Made by a program: the position numbers and the translations under genes
Virus record (IMG/VR): IMGVR_UViG_3300036668_000289
Span: 1-20,228 of that record
Strand: one strand, 5' to 3'
DNA: 20,228 nt
Origin: a virus
Part shown: positions 8,263 through 16,140 of the stretch, one piece after another
How the letters are laid out: every line of letters starts with the position of its first letter
How positions within the stretch are numbered: position 1 is the first letter of the stretch
Notes under the pieces: generated by a model
What the model saw: only the letters and a program-made list of their open reading frames with translations
Told to the model about the DNA's origin: nothing
Database searches by the model: none

Positions 8263-10089
8263 ATGAGAAGAAAACTGATTGCATTCCCGGCTTTAATTAT
8301 TGCCTCTATGGCATTTATATTTGCCGCACAAGTTACTCCCGCTGGTCCTGTGGAGCAGACTATTTTTAAAACTATGGGTGTGCAGAGTGGGCCCACTTGG
8401 GGCCTAGATCGCATAGACGGCCTTATGGATGGCCAGTACTCTTACGGAGGCAACGGGGCCGGTGTACGTATATACATTGTAGATACCGGAGTGGACTCGA
8501 CGCACCCTGACCTACGTGGACGCGTAATTGATGGATTTGACGCATTTGGCGAAAACCTGGATCAAACTGACTGTAATGGCCACGGTACCCATGTGGCTGG
8601 CGGCGCTGCTGGCACGTACTTTGGAGCTGCAAAAGCTGCAACAATTGTCCCGGTAAGGGTTATGAATTGCGCCGGGGTAGGGAACACGGAGACGGTTGAA
8701 GCAGGGTTGTCTTGGATTATTAAAAATCACCCTCTTGAGACAGCAGGTATAGTTAACATGAGCCTGGGTGGCCCAAAGAGTTTGCCAACAAATGAGATTG
8801 TTGAATCAGTAATTAGGGCTGGGCTTACCGTGGTTGTTGCTGCCGGCAACGCTGCTGCTGATGCGTGCAACTACTCGCCTGGTTCTGCAGCTGGGGTTAT
8901 TGTTGTTGGCGCTACGGATCAATACGATCTTAAGGCCACCTTCTCTAACTATGGATCTTGTGTAGACCTATACGCACCCGGTGTGCGAATAAACTCGGCT
9001 GATGCCTCTAACCATAACATTTCTAAATCAAGGAATGGTACTTCGCATTCGGCGGCTTTTGCGTCGGGGGTAATTGCTATAAATATAGCTGAGGGCCTCC
9101 CTTTAGGGCCTGCGACTAGAGATAATATATTACAAGTTTTTCATACCACCCCTGAGGCAGTGGTACCAGAGCCCGAAGAAAACCCCGAGAGCCCGACAGA
9201 ACCAACTGTAGAAGAAACCCCCGAGGAGCTAGGGTCTCCTATTATTCAGCAAATTAGTTACACAATTATAGGCATAACCGCAAGTGCGATAGAGCTAGGC
9301 TGGAACGCTGTCCAGGGTGCGAATGGGTACTCTGTCTCCGTGGGAGAGGTGGGGGGACTGGGCTACAGCCACAAGAAAAACTCTTCCAATACTAATACTA
9401 GAGTCTCTAACTTAAAAAGTAACACTCTGTATTGGGTTCAAGTTTCCCCTCTGTCCAGTACAGTTAGAGCAGATACTGGTCCTAGAGTCAGGTTTACAAC
9501 TGCGTATGGGTTACCGAGTAAGCCCAGGGAATTACGGATTCACCAAAATATCCTTTCTTGGCTGGCGCCTAGCTACAGCGGTGGGGACTCAGAACTTTAT
9601 TACTCGGTGGAGCAGATGATCCTAAACAGTTGGGTAAATGTTGGAGTCACATCCGAGAAGGACTATAGAGTCCCTGTCGTGCCCTTAGGTTCATCAGAGA
9701 CTTATAGAATTCGAGCTGTAACTGTGATTGGTGCAGGAGAGCCGTCTAACTTTTCAATAAACAAAGGAACAGGGGCCAGCCTGGTTGAAGAAGTCCCTGA
9801 GCTGTCTAAAGATCTGGCTGGCACCGTTACCGCTACTCAGAGGGGTTTTAGATCAGTTGCGGTCATTATATCCTGGGAGAAAGTGGCCGGTGCCGTAGGC
9901 TATGAGGTCCTCTCTAGCCCGGTGGGTCTAGACAGCTGGGGAACTTTAGGTGCAACCAATGGTCAATATTCTAGTAGAACAGTAGGGATAAACGCAGATA
10001 AGGACCTCCAGGTTAAAGTAGTCGCTAGTCTTGGTGATGGCACTAAAATAGAATTAGGCACTATACAATACCAACCTTTAAAATCTTAA
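8263..10089 (+). CDS. Secreted subtilisin-like serine protease (S8) with three FN3-like domains
   Basis: This 608-residue protein starts MRRK plus a hydrophobic stretch to about residue 24, a Sec-type signal peptide. The S8 domain runs from about 46 (WGLDRID) to 295, with D74 in IVDTGVD, H107 in NGHGTHVAG, oxyanion N196 in AAGN and S261 in NGTSHSAAF. There is no room for the usual inhibitor propeptide. The nucleophile region reads GTSHSAA where most relatives have GTSMAxP, so the conserved Pro is lost. A Glu/Pro-rich linker (300-325) leads to three FN3-like domains at about 326-413, 416-502 and 518-604. It should act outside the host membrane or on a surface. A secreted protease is unusual for a phage. 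Roles in virion maturation, host-surface modification or exclusion are all possible. ATG 8263 fits the promoter better than TTG 8257. Confidence 0.92.
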   Translation: MRRKLIAFPALIIASMAFIFAAQVTPAGPVEQTIFKTMGVQSGPTWGLDRIDGLMDGQYSYGGNGAGVRIYIVDTGVDSTHPDLRGRVIDGFDAFGENLDQTDCNGHGTHVAGGAAGTYFGAAKAATIVPVRVMNCAGVGNTETVEAGLSWIIKNHPLETAGIVNMSLGGPKSLPTNEIVESVIRAGLTVVVAAGNAAADACNYSPGSAAGVIVVGATDQYDLKATFSNYGSCVDLYAPGVRINSADASNHNISKSRNGTSHSAAFASGVIAINIAEGLPLGPATRDNILQVFHTTPEAVVPEPEENPESPTEPTVEETPEELGSPIIQQISYTIIGITASAIELGWNAVQGANGYSVSVGEVGGLGYSHKKNSSNTNTRVSNLKSNTLYWVQVSPLSSTVRADTGPRVRFTTAYGLPSKPRELRIHQNILSWLAPSYSGGDSELYYSVEQMILNSWVNVGVTSEKDYRVPVVPLGSSETYRIRAVTVIGAGEPSNFSINKGTGASLVEEVPELSKDLAGTVTATQRGFRSVAVIISWEKVAGAVGYEVLSSPVGLDSWGTLGATNGQYSSRTVGINADKDLQVKVVASLGDGTKIELGTIQYQPLKS

Positions 10090-10162
10090 GGTACTTAATA
10101 TAGCATACTGAACACCGCTATTTTGCTGGTTAATGTACAAAAGGTAGTGTACATAAATGCTA

Positions 10163-10186
10163 TACAACCTTAGACCTAAGGTTGTA
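10163..10186. promoter_or_regulatory. Perfect 11-bp dyad (operator candidate)
   Basis: TACAACCTTAG, two bases (AC), then CTAAGGTTGTA. A 2-base gap is too tight for an RNA hairpin loop, and no T-run follows, so binding by a dimeric repressor or recombinase is more likely. It lies about 44 bases upstream of the -10 of the next gene. Confidence 0.55.
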
Positions 10187-10193
10187 CGAAACA

Positions 10194-10207
10194 GAGGGGG
10201 CCCCCTC
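10194..10207. repeat. 14-bp G/C palindrome
   Basis: GAGGGGGCCCCCTC is a gapless perfect palindrome eight bases after the 11-bp dyad and 22 bases before the -10 hexamer. Its run of G/C pairs stands out from the AT-rich surroundings. Confidence 0.6.
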
Positions 10208-10229
10208 GATTGGGACTTTCATTCTGCCC

Positions 10230-10235
10230 TATACT
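10230..10235 (+). promoter_or_regulatory. Leaderless promoter -10 for the 4-Cys protein gene
   Basis: TATACT, then six bases, then ATG at 10242. The ten bases ATACTGAACA also occur at 10105-10114 in the same intergenic region. Confidence 0.7.
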
Positions 10236-10241
10236 GAACAT

Positions 10242-10994
10242 ATGGAAAATAAAAGAATTAACTTAATACCTGAAGAGCGAGATCTAGCAGATTCGCTAGC
10301 CCAGATTGCTAACAAGTACGGGAAACTCAATGCGGATGACACTGGCATATGGGCTGGCTACACTTCCGCCGAAGAAAACTATGAACTTGCAGCTATAAAC
10401 GTCAAGTGTGGAAGTTGCGTCTTTTTTCAAGGGCCAGGCAACTGCCAAGTTGTAGAAGCTGAGATAGAAGAAGGCGGCTTATGTCGACTTGCCATCATTC
10501 CAGACGGTGTAGTGACTGCGGCAGCTGGGTCAAAGCCCGCTCCAAAGAAGGACCAAATAAAAGGCTCTAGCAAGAACAAAGAGGGGTCTGCTTCCTCAGG
10601 TAAGAGCGTAAACTTTTCCGCAGCTATCACTAAGTCTCTTGAGACAAAAGTAAAAGAGCATAACGAAAAAGCCGCCAACGGTCGCAGGGTAACTTTGGCT
10701 AAACTAAAAGCTGTGTATCGACGCGGTGCTGGTGCCTTTTCCGGTTCGTACCGTCCCGGTCAGAATAGAAACTCCTGGGCGATGGGTCGCGTCAACGCAT
10801 TCCTGCTGTTGGTTAGAACTGGTAAGCCTAAGAACGCCAAGTACACCACGGACAATGATCTTTTACCGAGAATGCACCCGCGTAGTACTGCTTCGGTCTC
10901 TAGGTCTCCGTTACTAGCATCTCTAATGCAAAGCTATGATGTAGTGGATCAAGAAGATTACCCTGACGACCTGCTAGAACCCTGGCTCTCCTAA
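10242..10994 (+). CDS. Conserved phage protein with 4-Cys cluster and RRGAGAFS block
   Basis: This 250-residue protein has two recognisable parts. Residues 56-83 carry C56, C59, C68 and C81 in a CGSCVFF...C...CRL arrangement that could hold zinc or an iron-sulfur cluster. A low-complexity Lys/Ser linker covers about 97-125. Residues 150-212 hold a dense conserved-looking block with AVYRRGAGAFSGSYRPG, NSWAMGRVNAFLLLV and DNDLLP. I recall similar blocks in uncharacterised phage proteins of aquatic origin but know no function. ATG 10242 is taken rather than an in-frame start at 10182, because the extra 20 residues would be encoded by the G/C palindrome and promoter. The 151-base gap upstream holds both palindromes. 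Confidence 0.75.
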   Translation: MENKRINLIPEERDLADSLAQIANKYGKLNADDTGIWAGYTSAEENYELAAINVKCGSCVFFQGPGNCQVVEAEIEEGGLCRLAIIPDGVVTAAAGSKPAPKKDQIKGSSKNKEGSASSGKSVNFSAAITKSLETKVKEHNEKAANGRRVTLAKLKAVYRRGAGAFSGSYRPGQNRNSWAMGRVNAFLLLVRTGKPKNAKYTTDNDLLPRMHPRSTASVSRSPLLASLMQSYDVVDQEDYPDDLLEPWLS

Positions 10995-11006
10995 TAGTTG
11001 TTTTTC

Positions 11007-11035
11007 TGGACGCCCCTAAATCTAAGATGTATAAT
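11007..11035 (+). promoter_or_regulatory. Promoter with -35 and -10 for the DUF7455-like gene
   Basis: TGGACG at 11007-11012, a 17-base spacer and TATAAT at 11030-11035. The transcript should begin near 11042, giving a leader of about 30 bases with a ribosome-binding site. Confidence 0.7.
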
Positions 11036-11072
11036 TGAACTGCGTAGATAATCCGAACTGAAGGCGGTAAGA

Positions 11073-11318
11073 ATGTTGAAAATACTAACAAACTCCGAGG
11101 AGTGGACGCTTACTGCCCTGGACAGATGTGATTTTGATTGCGCATCCCAAGCCTATGTTAGAGCTGTTGGGGATGCTGGCGAGCTACTATTCTGCTCCCA
11201 CCACTACAACAAGATCTCGAATAATGCCGAAGCATACGAAGGGCTAATGAAGTTTGCGTATCAGGTGGTTGATGAGCGTGAGCGTCTAACTGAAAACAGG
11301 CTACAGGGATCTAACTGA
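11073..11318 (+). CDS. DUF7455-like small zinc-ribbon-type protein
   Basis: This 81-residue protein has the pattern LTALDRCDFDCASQAYVRAV...ELLFCSHHYNK, as in short actinobacterial proteins I recall as DUF7455, where the two Cys pairs and the HH likely bind zinc. Here the first pair is C19 and C23, spaced by three residues instead of two. The C-terminus is helical and charged. AAGGCGG precedes the ATG. Function is unknown. The family label is from memory of the motif. Confidence 0.75.
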   Translation: MLKILTNSEEWTLTALDRCDFDCASQAYVRAVGDAGELLFCSHHYNKISNNAEAYEGLMKFAYQVVDERERLTENRLQGSN

Positions 11319-11324
11319 TAAGCT
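11319..11324 (+). promoter_or_regulatory. Probable leaderless promoter -10 for oxygenase copy 3
   Basis: TAAGCT in an extended TGA-TAAGCT context, then seven bases, then ATG at 11332. It is one base longer than the other leaderless sites. Confidence 0.5.
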
Positions 11325-11331
11325 TGTACTT

Positions 11332-11970
11332 ATGGACCTACCGTATACAGTAATTAAAAATGCAATCACCGATAAGGAAGCACTGCTGCTTATCGAGTAC
11401 CTCTATGAAAAACAAGAAGAAGACCCTAGAGAGGGTTATGTATTCAACCCGATTGAGATGATGCATACCTATCTCGATGGGGATATACCGCTTGAAGATG
11501 TAGAAGAGTCAGTCTTACCTCTTCTCAGGGTAATAGACATCTGCAGGAACTACTTCTTGGAAAACTTTAAGATGAATAATACATTTAGCTACAAGCGTGG
11601 ATTCTTAAATGCAATGCAGCACCCAGCGGCACTGGGCGAACACAGTGATGATGATGATCTGTATCAAGGTAGGCGCAAAAACGAAAAACACTACTCTGCC
11701 CTACTATTTCTTTCAGATGATTATGAAGGTGGAGAGCTAAACTTTACAGAATTTAAACTCCAACTTACTCCCCGTATAGGTGACTTGGTCCTCTTTGAGG
11801 GGCGCCATCAACACGGCGTAAATCAAGTACTTTCTGGTACAAGGGTAAATTATGTTATCTTCTTTAAAGACTATGATCCCGAAGATGAAATAATCATCTC
11901 AGAATTTACCCCTGAGGTATACGACGTAGAACACGGAATTGGCACCAATGGATCAAGGGAGTCAATTTAA
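11332..11970 (+). CDS. Fe(II)/2-oxoglutarate oxygenase, prolyl-4-hydroxylase-like (copy 3)
   Basis: This 212-residue enzyme carries H104 and D106 in GEHSDDDD, then HYSALLFLSDDYEGGELNF, distal H161 in HQHGVNQV and R171 in GTRVNYVIFF. It is the closest relative in this window of copy 2 on the minus strand. About 30 extra acidic residues follow the core. Its stop codon shares one base with the ATG of the serine recombinase (TAATG), so the two are co-translated. It opens a five-gene overlapping run that includes two more oxygenases. Substrate unknown. Confidence 0.9.
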   Translation: MDLPYTVIKNAITDKEALLLIEYLYEKQEEDPREGYVFNPIEMMHTYLDGDIPLEDVEESVLPLLRVIDICRNYFLENFKMNNTFSYKRGFLNAMQHPAALGEHSDDDDLYQGRRKNEKHYSALLFLSDDYEGGELNFTEFKLQLTPRIGDLVLFEGRHQHGVNQVLSGTRVNYVIFFKDYDPEDEIIISEFTPEVYDVEHGIGTNGSRESI

Positions 11971-12659
11971 TGGACGCCCCTATTACTAAGGCTATATTAT
12001 ACGCACGCGTATCTACAATGATGCAAGTAGAGGATGGTGTGTCGCTGGATGTGCAAGAGAGAACCCTTGTGCAGGCTAGGGAGATGTACGGATTCTCCGA
12101 AGGTGAGTTGGTCCGCGAAGAGGGCCGCTCTGGTAAGAACGTTACCGGCAGGCCCAAACTAATAGACGCCCTTAAGCGGCTAGACCGTGGTGACGCAGAC
12201 GCCCTTATTGTTACCAGGATAGACAGACTAGCCAGGAGTACAAAGGACTTCCTGGACATAGTTGACAGGGCCAACAAGAATGAGTGGAGGCTGATCCTCC
12301 TAGATCTAAACCTGGATACTTCTACGTATCAAGGAAGATTCGTTGTCACAATAATGAGTGCCCTGGCTGAAATGGAGCGTGGCATTATCGCGGAGCGCTC
12401 GAAGGATATCCATAAAGACCGCAGAGATAGGGGTATAGTCTGGGGTGAAGATATGGGACCGAAGGTGTTTATCCCACCGCAGGTAAGGGAGCAAGTTTTG
12501 ATACATAGAAGCAGAGGCATGTCCTACCAAGGGATAGCCGACACATTAAATATCCAGGGGTTAGTTGCTTCTAGAGGTGGAACCTGGTATGGTTCAAGTG
12601 TGAAGAATGTACTGGACGCAATCAATAATAAGAAAGAAGATCCTATTAATGACGAATGA
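11970..12659 (+). CDS. Small serine recombinase (resolvase/invertase type)
   Basis: This 229-residue protein has the serine recombinase catalytic domain: R13 and nucleophile S15 in YARVST, the RIDRLARS motif with D85, R86 and R89, and a long helix around LAEMERGIIAERS. The C-terminal part (about 165-220) resembles the DNA-binding segment of these enzymes, with MSYQGIADTLN and RGGTWYGSSVKNVL. It lacks the zinc and coiled-coil domain of large phage serine integrases, which are usually over 400 residues, so a resolvase, DNA invertase or minimal integrase is more likely. It is sandwiched between two oxygenase genes, overlapping both by 1 and 11 bases, which is an unusual setting. No crossover site was identified in the window. 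Confidence 0.88.
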   Translation: MDAPITKAILYARVSTMMQVEDGVSLDVQERTLVQAREMYGFSEGELVREEGRSGKNVTGRPKLIDALKRLDRGDADALIVTRIDRLARSTKDFLDIVDRANKNEWRLILLDLNLDTSTYQGRFVVTIMSALAEMERGIIAERSKDIHKDRRDRGIVWGEDMGPKVFIPPQVREQVLIHRSRGMSYQGIADTLNIQGLVASRGGTWYGSSVKNVLDAINNKKEDPINDE

Positions 12660-13488
12660 GATTATCCCTACCCCATATCCAGGGTTTCAATATATAAAGG
12701 ACAACCTTTCTGTTTACATAGACAGATTCTTAACCGGTGAGATTATTGCTTTTAGGGGGGCTAACTGCTCAGAATCTGAACAGCAAAAATTGATGACCCT
12801 GCTGGGAGACGCTTTAGGGTGGTGGCCAAACTCTTTAGAGAGTGACAATCCCTTCTACTACGAGACCCATCACCGAACGATGAGTGAGGAACGCGCATCA
12901 GATAAAAGTTCTATGATGCTTGGATGGCACCTTGAGCATGTCACCAATAAAGATTTGATATATGTCTCTGCACTCTGGTGTATGAACAACTTTAAATGCG
13001 ACCCCCGGTCTGGTACAACGTTGTTTGTAGATGTAGTCAAAATATTTGACAGCTTACCGGAGGAGGACAGAGTATTTTTAGAAGGAATCATCGTCGAAGC
13101 TACTCCTGTCAAGGCGGGAAATGCTGCTGGAAACGACATGGGTAGATACAAGTTCATAGCGCCCCATTGGGTGTTAGGCATAGGAGTACCTCGGCCAATC
13201 CTAACCGGATCTCACGACAATAGAGTTGTATCTTTGCATGGAAAAGAGCCATCAGAGGAGGAGTCACACAGATTTGACGTCCTCTGTGACCACATAATTG
13301 ATCAGGTAATCTTAAACGAAGACATTAGATACGTACATTCCTGGGAAGAGGGCGATATGCTACTTCTAGACATATTCAGGAACGCTCATGCAGTAACTGG
13401 TGGATTTAATCAAGGTGATAGGACTCTGACAGGGATATTTGGACTCCTAAGATACCTAGGAGAAGAAGGCGGTAACCAGATTGTTTAA
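12649..13488 (+). CDS. TauD/TfdA-like Fe(II)/2-oxoglutarate dioxygenase
   Basis: This 279-residue protein fits the TauD/TfdA fold: GWHLEHVTNKD with H94 and E96 as the HxD/E pair, SGTTLFVDV, a C-terminal WEEGDMLLLDIFRNAHAV with distal H247, and R258 in GDRTLTGIFG. TauD-type enzymes hydroxylate small molecules, or free or carrier-bound amino acids, and so differ from the prolyl-hydroxylase-like copies. The start ATG 12649 overlaps the recombinase by 11 bases. An in-frame ATG at 12607 would extend far into that gene and adds nothing conserved. It uses Glu rather than the commoner Asp at the second ligand. Substrate unknown. Confidence 0.82.
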   Translation: MTNEIIPTPYPGFQYIKDNLSVYIDRFLTGEIIAFRGANCSESEQQKLMTLLGDALGWWPNSLESDNPFYYETHHRTMSEERASDKSSMMLGWHLEHVTNKDLIYVSALWCMNNFKCDPRSGTTLFVDVVKIFDSLPEEDRVFLEGIIVEATPVKAGNAAGNDMGRYKFIAPHWVLGIGVPRPILTGSHDNRVVSLHGKEPSEEESHRFDVLCDHIIDQVILNEDIRYVHSWEEGDMLLLDIFRNAHAVTGGFNQGDRTLTGIFGLLRYLGEEGGNQIV

Positions 13489-13828
13489 AAAAAGGTCTCG
13501 CCCGACTAAGTTGACTGGACCAATCAAGGATTGGACAGTGTCTACTGAGATTCAGATTAACGGTAGAAAAGTTACCGTCGGTACAGAAATGAAAATAAAA
13601 GGTGAGCGTGGAAGATTCAGATTTATGAAGCACGTTATTAATGCTGATGGAGTTGAGTGGATAGACGTTTGGGGAGGACCAAAGAAGTCTGAACACACTA
13701 GGAGTTTTAGGCTGGATATGGTACAGAGAGTCCACTATAAGAACACTACTGATCAAGCGTTAGTTCAAGAATATAAAGCTAAGAAAATTGCCATGAAGGC
13801 CGAACTAGAAGAAAGTAATGAAGACTAA
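13481..13828 (+). CDS. Small phage protein, DUF7246-like
   Basis: This 115-residue basic protein contains IQINGRKVTVGTEMKIKGERGRFRF and EWIDVWGGPK...RSFRLDMVQRVHYK. I recall this pattern in small actinophage proteins listed as DUF7246, a likely beta-barrel of unknown function. It starts with TTG at 13481, overlapping the TauD-like gene by eight bases, with AAGGCGG about ten bases upstream. No ATG is available before the conserved part. The C-terminus is a charged helix. It overlaps the next oxygenase by 11 bases. Confidence 0.7.
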   Translation: MFKKRSRPTKLTGPIKDWTVSTEIQINGRKVTVGTEMKIKGERGRFRFMKHVINADGVEWIDVWGGPKKSEHTRSFRLDMVQRVHYKNTTDQALVQEYKAKKIAMKAELEESNED

Positions 13829-14423
13829 TTTTGAAGTAGACGGCCCTATTAAGATTAGTAAAAACGTTATTAACGCTGAGGATATAAAAACCCTAGTTGA
13901 ATACACCAACCTACTAGAGTCAACCCATATAGAGAAGTTTTCGATCTACCAAGACGGAAAGAGGTTGGCCCTCCAATTTGGTGAAGATGAGTGCCTCGAG
14001 CATAACTCGATAGTGGACTTCTCTTTTATAGAAGAAAGAATAGAACTGATTAGCAAATGCTTTCAGACAGCTATTAGGGAAATTAAAACTGCGTTTAATT
14101 TGACAGAAGAACTATACGTTTGCTCTTTTTGGATAGCAAAACAATACCCAGGGGCTACTGTACCCACGCATGAGGACACTGACAATGGGTATAATATGCA
14201 TTTTCGATACAGTGCTGCGCTTTACCTAAACACAATGACGCATGGAGGTAGCCTACACTTCCCTCAACTGGAATACTACTACTCCCCCCAAGCTGGAGAC
14301 TTGGTCTCATTTGCCTCTCAGGGGACAGGTCTCCATGAAGTATCAACGATCTACCAAGACAGATACACTCTGCTACTTTGGCTAACGGACTCAGAAGATA
14401 AGCAGATCTCCCTGCACAACTAG
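13818..14423 (+). CDS. Fe(II)/2-oxoglutarate oxygenase, prolyl-4-hydroxylase-like (copy 4)
   Basis: This 201-residue protein has H118 and D120 in PTHEDTDNG, YSAALYLN followed by THGGSLHFP, distal H173 in GLHEVSTIY and R182 in DRYTLLLWL. The core is more diverged than copies 2 and 3 and has a long N-terminal helical region. The gene overlaps the DUF7246-like gene by 11 bases and ends the overlapping run that began at 11332. The following 39 bases hold the phoH promoter and ribosome-binding site. Confidence 0.87.
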   Translation: MKTNFEVDGPIKISKNVINAEDIKTLVEYTNLLESTHIEKFSIYQDGKRLALQFGEDECLEHNSIVDFSFIEERIELISKCFQTAIREIKTAFNLTEELYVCSFWIAKQYPGATVPTHEDTDNGYNMHFRYSAALYLNTMTHGGSLHFPQLEYYYSPQAGDLVSFASQGTGLHEVSTIYQDRYTLLLWLTDSEDKQISLHN

Positions 14424-14426
14424 GTG

Positions 14427-14432
14427 TAGACT
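14427..14432 (+). promoter_or_regulatory. Probable -10 for the PIN-PhoH gene
   Basis: TAGACT predicts transcription starting near 14439. A leader of about 24 bases carries AAAGGAG before the TTG start. Confidence 0.45.
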
Positions 14433-14462
14433 TGGGGAAGATGTACCAACAAAGGAGCTAAA

Positions 14463-15773
14463 TTGTCAGATACCTCAGAGTCACAGACCACCTCAAATAA
14501 GGTAAGGACCTTTGTTTTAGACACATCCGTTCTCCTCTCTGACCCTAAGGCAATCTTTCGCTTTGCGGAACACGAAGTTGTTCTGCCCATCGTTGTGATT
14601 AATGAGCTTGAGAAAAAGCGAAACGATGGCGAGATAGGCTACCTGTCACGTAAAGCGCTCCGATTATTAGATGACCTTCGCGACGAGCACGAGCGCCTAG
14701 ACTTTCCTATCCCGGTTGGGGACGGCGGAACCTTAAGAGTCGAGCTCGGAAACATTGAGCCAGGCATCCTGCCAACCGGTTTTCAGCTGGGAGATAACGA
14801 CTCTCGTATCTTGGCCGTAGCGGCGAATCTTAAGAGCGTAGGGTATGACGTAACCTTAGTCTCCAAAGATCTTCCGATGCGAGTAAAAGCTGCATCAATT
14901 GGACTAAATGCTGAGCAGTACCTGCACGAGCTTGCCAACGAAGAGTGGCACGGTATCTCAGAGATTGCCGTCTCTGGCGCAGACATAACTAATCTCTACG
15001 ACAATGGTGAACTAGCACATGAATCCATCAAGGGTATGCCCGTCAATACTGGACTAGTACTATCTTCAGAATCTGGTGGTGCACTAGGTCGAGTCACAGA
15101 CAGTGGGACCATTCGTCTAGTCAAGGGTGATCGAGAAGTCTTCGGACTACATGGACGCTCTGCTGAGCAGCGACTTGCTATCGATTCGTTGTTGGATCCG
15201 GGTATGGGTATCGTCTCGCTCGGTGGAAAAGCCGGAACCGGAAAGAGCGCCTTGGCTCTATGCGCTGGGCTCGAAGCGGTCCTTGAAAGGAAAGAGCACA
15301 AGAAGATTATGGTGTTCCGACCATTGCATGCAGTTGGCGGTCAAGAGCTTGGATACCTCCCTGGAACCGAAGCCGAGAAAATGAATCCGTGGGCGCAGGC
15401 CGTTTTCGACACGCTTGGATCGCTGGTCTCTAAAGAGGTAATTGAAGAGGTCATAGCTCGTGGCATTCTTGAAGTCCTACCACTAACTCACATTCGTGGG
15501 CGCTCACTCCACGACACCTTTGTAATCGTAGATGAAGCTCAGTCGCTAGAGCGAAATGTTCTGCTGACTGTTCTATCTCGTATCGGTCAAAAGTCTAGAG
15601 TGATCCTGACGCACGACGTAGCTCAGAGGGATAACCTCCGAGTGGGCCGTCATGATGGAGTCGCCTCAGTTGTTGAGAGACTAAAGGGTCAATCGATATT
15701 TAGCCACATTACTTTGACGCGCTCCGAGCGAAGCGAGATTGCTGCGCTAGTTACTGACCTTCTAGATTACTAG
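14463..15773 (+). CDS. phoH: PhoH2-type protein: PIN nuclease domain plus PhoH ATPase
   Basis: This 436-residue protein joins an N-terminal PIN domain (D20 in FVLDTSVLL, acidic E48/E50, D113 in NDSR, D136 in SKDLPMR) to a C-terminal PhoH ATPase with Walker [11 protein letters not shown] (254-263) and Walker [10 protein letters not shown] (353-361). PhoH2 proteins of actinobacteria couple ATP-driven RNA unwinding to RNA cleavage. phoH genes are widespread in phages. The start is TTG at 14463 with AAAGGAG seven bases upstream, and the PIN domain begins just inside it. Both catalytic sets look intact, so an active RNase/helicase is likely, perhaps for host mRNA turnover. Confidence 0.93.
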   Translation: MSDTSESQTTSNKVRTFVLDTSVLLSDPKAIFRFAEHEVVLPIVVINELEKKRNDGEIGYLSRKALRLLDDLRDEHERLDFPIPVGDGGTLRVELGNIEPGILPTGFQLGDNDSRILAVAANLKSVGYDVTLVSKDLPMRVKAASIGLNAEQYLHELANEEWHGISEIAVSGADITNLYDNGELAHESIKGMPVNTGLVLSSESGGALGRVTDSGTIRLVKGDREVFGLHGRSAEQRLAIDSLLDPGMGIVSLGGKAGTGKSALALCAGLEAVLERKEHKKIMVFRPLHAVGGQELGYLPGTEAEKMNPWAQAVFDTLGSLVSKEVIEEVIARGILEVLPLTHIRGRSLHDTFVIVDEAQSLERNVLLTVLSRIGQKSRVILTHDVAQRDNLRVGRHDGVASVVERLKGQSIFSHITLTRSERSEIAALVTDLLDY

Positions 15774-15956
15774 ATGGCCAAACGCGAAATAAAAAACGCC
15801 ACTATTAACTACAGCGGAGACGCTAGGGAGACTATCTTTGGATGGTGCTGTACTGGACAACATAAAGATTGTATTGTAGAGTTTGTTGGACATACATGTG
15901 TATGTACATGCCATAAGGAGCTTTTAGTTGACACAAGTAGTGAAGAAGTATCTTGA
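15774..15956 (+). CDS. Small Cys/His-rich phage protein
   Basis: This 60-residue protein carries C25, C26, C33, C42, C44 and C46 with H30, H40 and H47 in FGWCCTGQHKDC...HTCVCTCHK. The pattern, a CxTGxHxxC followed by CxCxCH, is familiar from small actinophage proteins and suggests a zinc-binding mini-domain. The ATG follows directly on the phoH stop codon (TAGATG), so translation is probably coupled. No independent ribosome-binding site is seen. It overlaps the next gene by 29 bases. Confidence 0.75.
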   Translation: MAKREIKNATINYSGDARETIFGWCCTGQHKDCIVEFVGHTCVCTCHKELLVDTSSEEVS

Positions 15957-16140
15957 TAAGGGTGATGCTGCAGGTTTATGGGCTGTAGTTATGATCAAAG
16001 ATGAGACAATGTCTTTCGAAGGGCTAGTCATAAACGAGGCCCCCCATGGTGTGTACTTATGTATTGGTGGTGACGGAGACAGGCTCTCTCTGTTTCCTTG
16101 GAGTGAGATAGCTAGGATTGTGTATAAATCTCTCTCATAG
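15928..16140 (+). CDS. Small conserved phage-type protein, function unknown
   Basis: This 70-residue protein contains GLWAVVMIKDETMSFEGLV and DRLSLFPWSEIARIVYK, suggesting a compact beta structure with a helix at the end. No catalytic motif is visible. The start is TTG at 15928, supported by AAGGAG seven bases upstream. It overlaps the Cys/His-rich gene by 29 bases and is followed by a leaderless promoter. Confidence 0.7.
   Translation: MTQVVKKYLDKGDAAGLWAVVMIKDETMSFEGLVINEAPHGVYLCIGGDGDRLSLFPWSEIARIVYKSLS

Noticed and set aside
10182-10241. Longer N-terminus for the 4-Cys protein
   Set aside because: It would translate the G/C palindrome and the TATACT promoter, and has no ribosome-binding site.
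11970-12659. Large phage serine integrase
   Set aside because: The protein is only 229 residues and lacks the zinc and coiled-coil domain. Attachment sites were not found.
7041-13828. Three gene overlaps of exactly 11 bases (7041, 12649, 13818)
   Set aside because: Probably a common short overlap compatible with coupled reinitiation rather than a specific signal. Other overlaps of 1, 8, 14, 17, 29 and 50 bases also occur.
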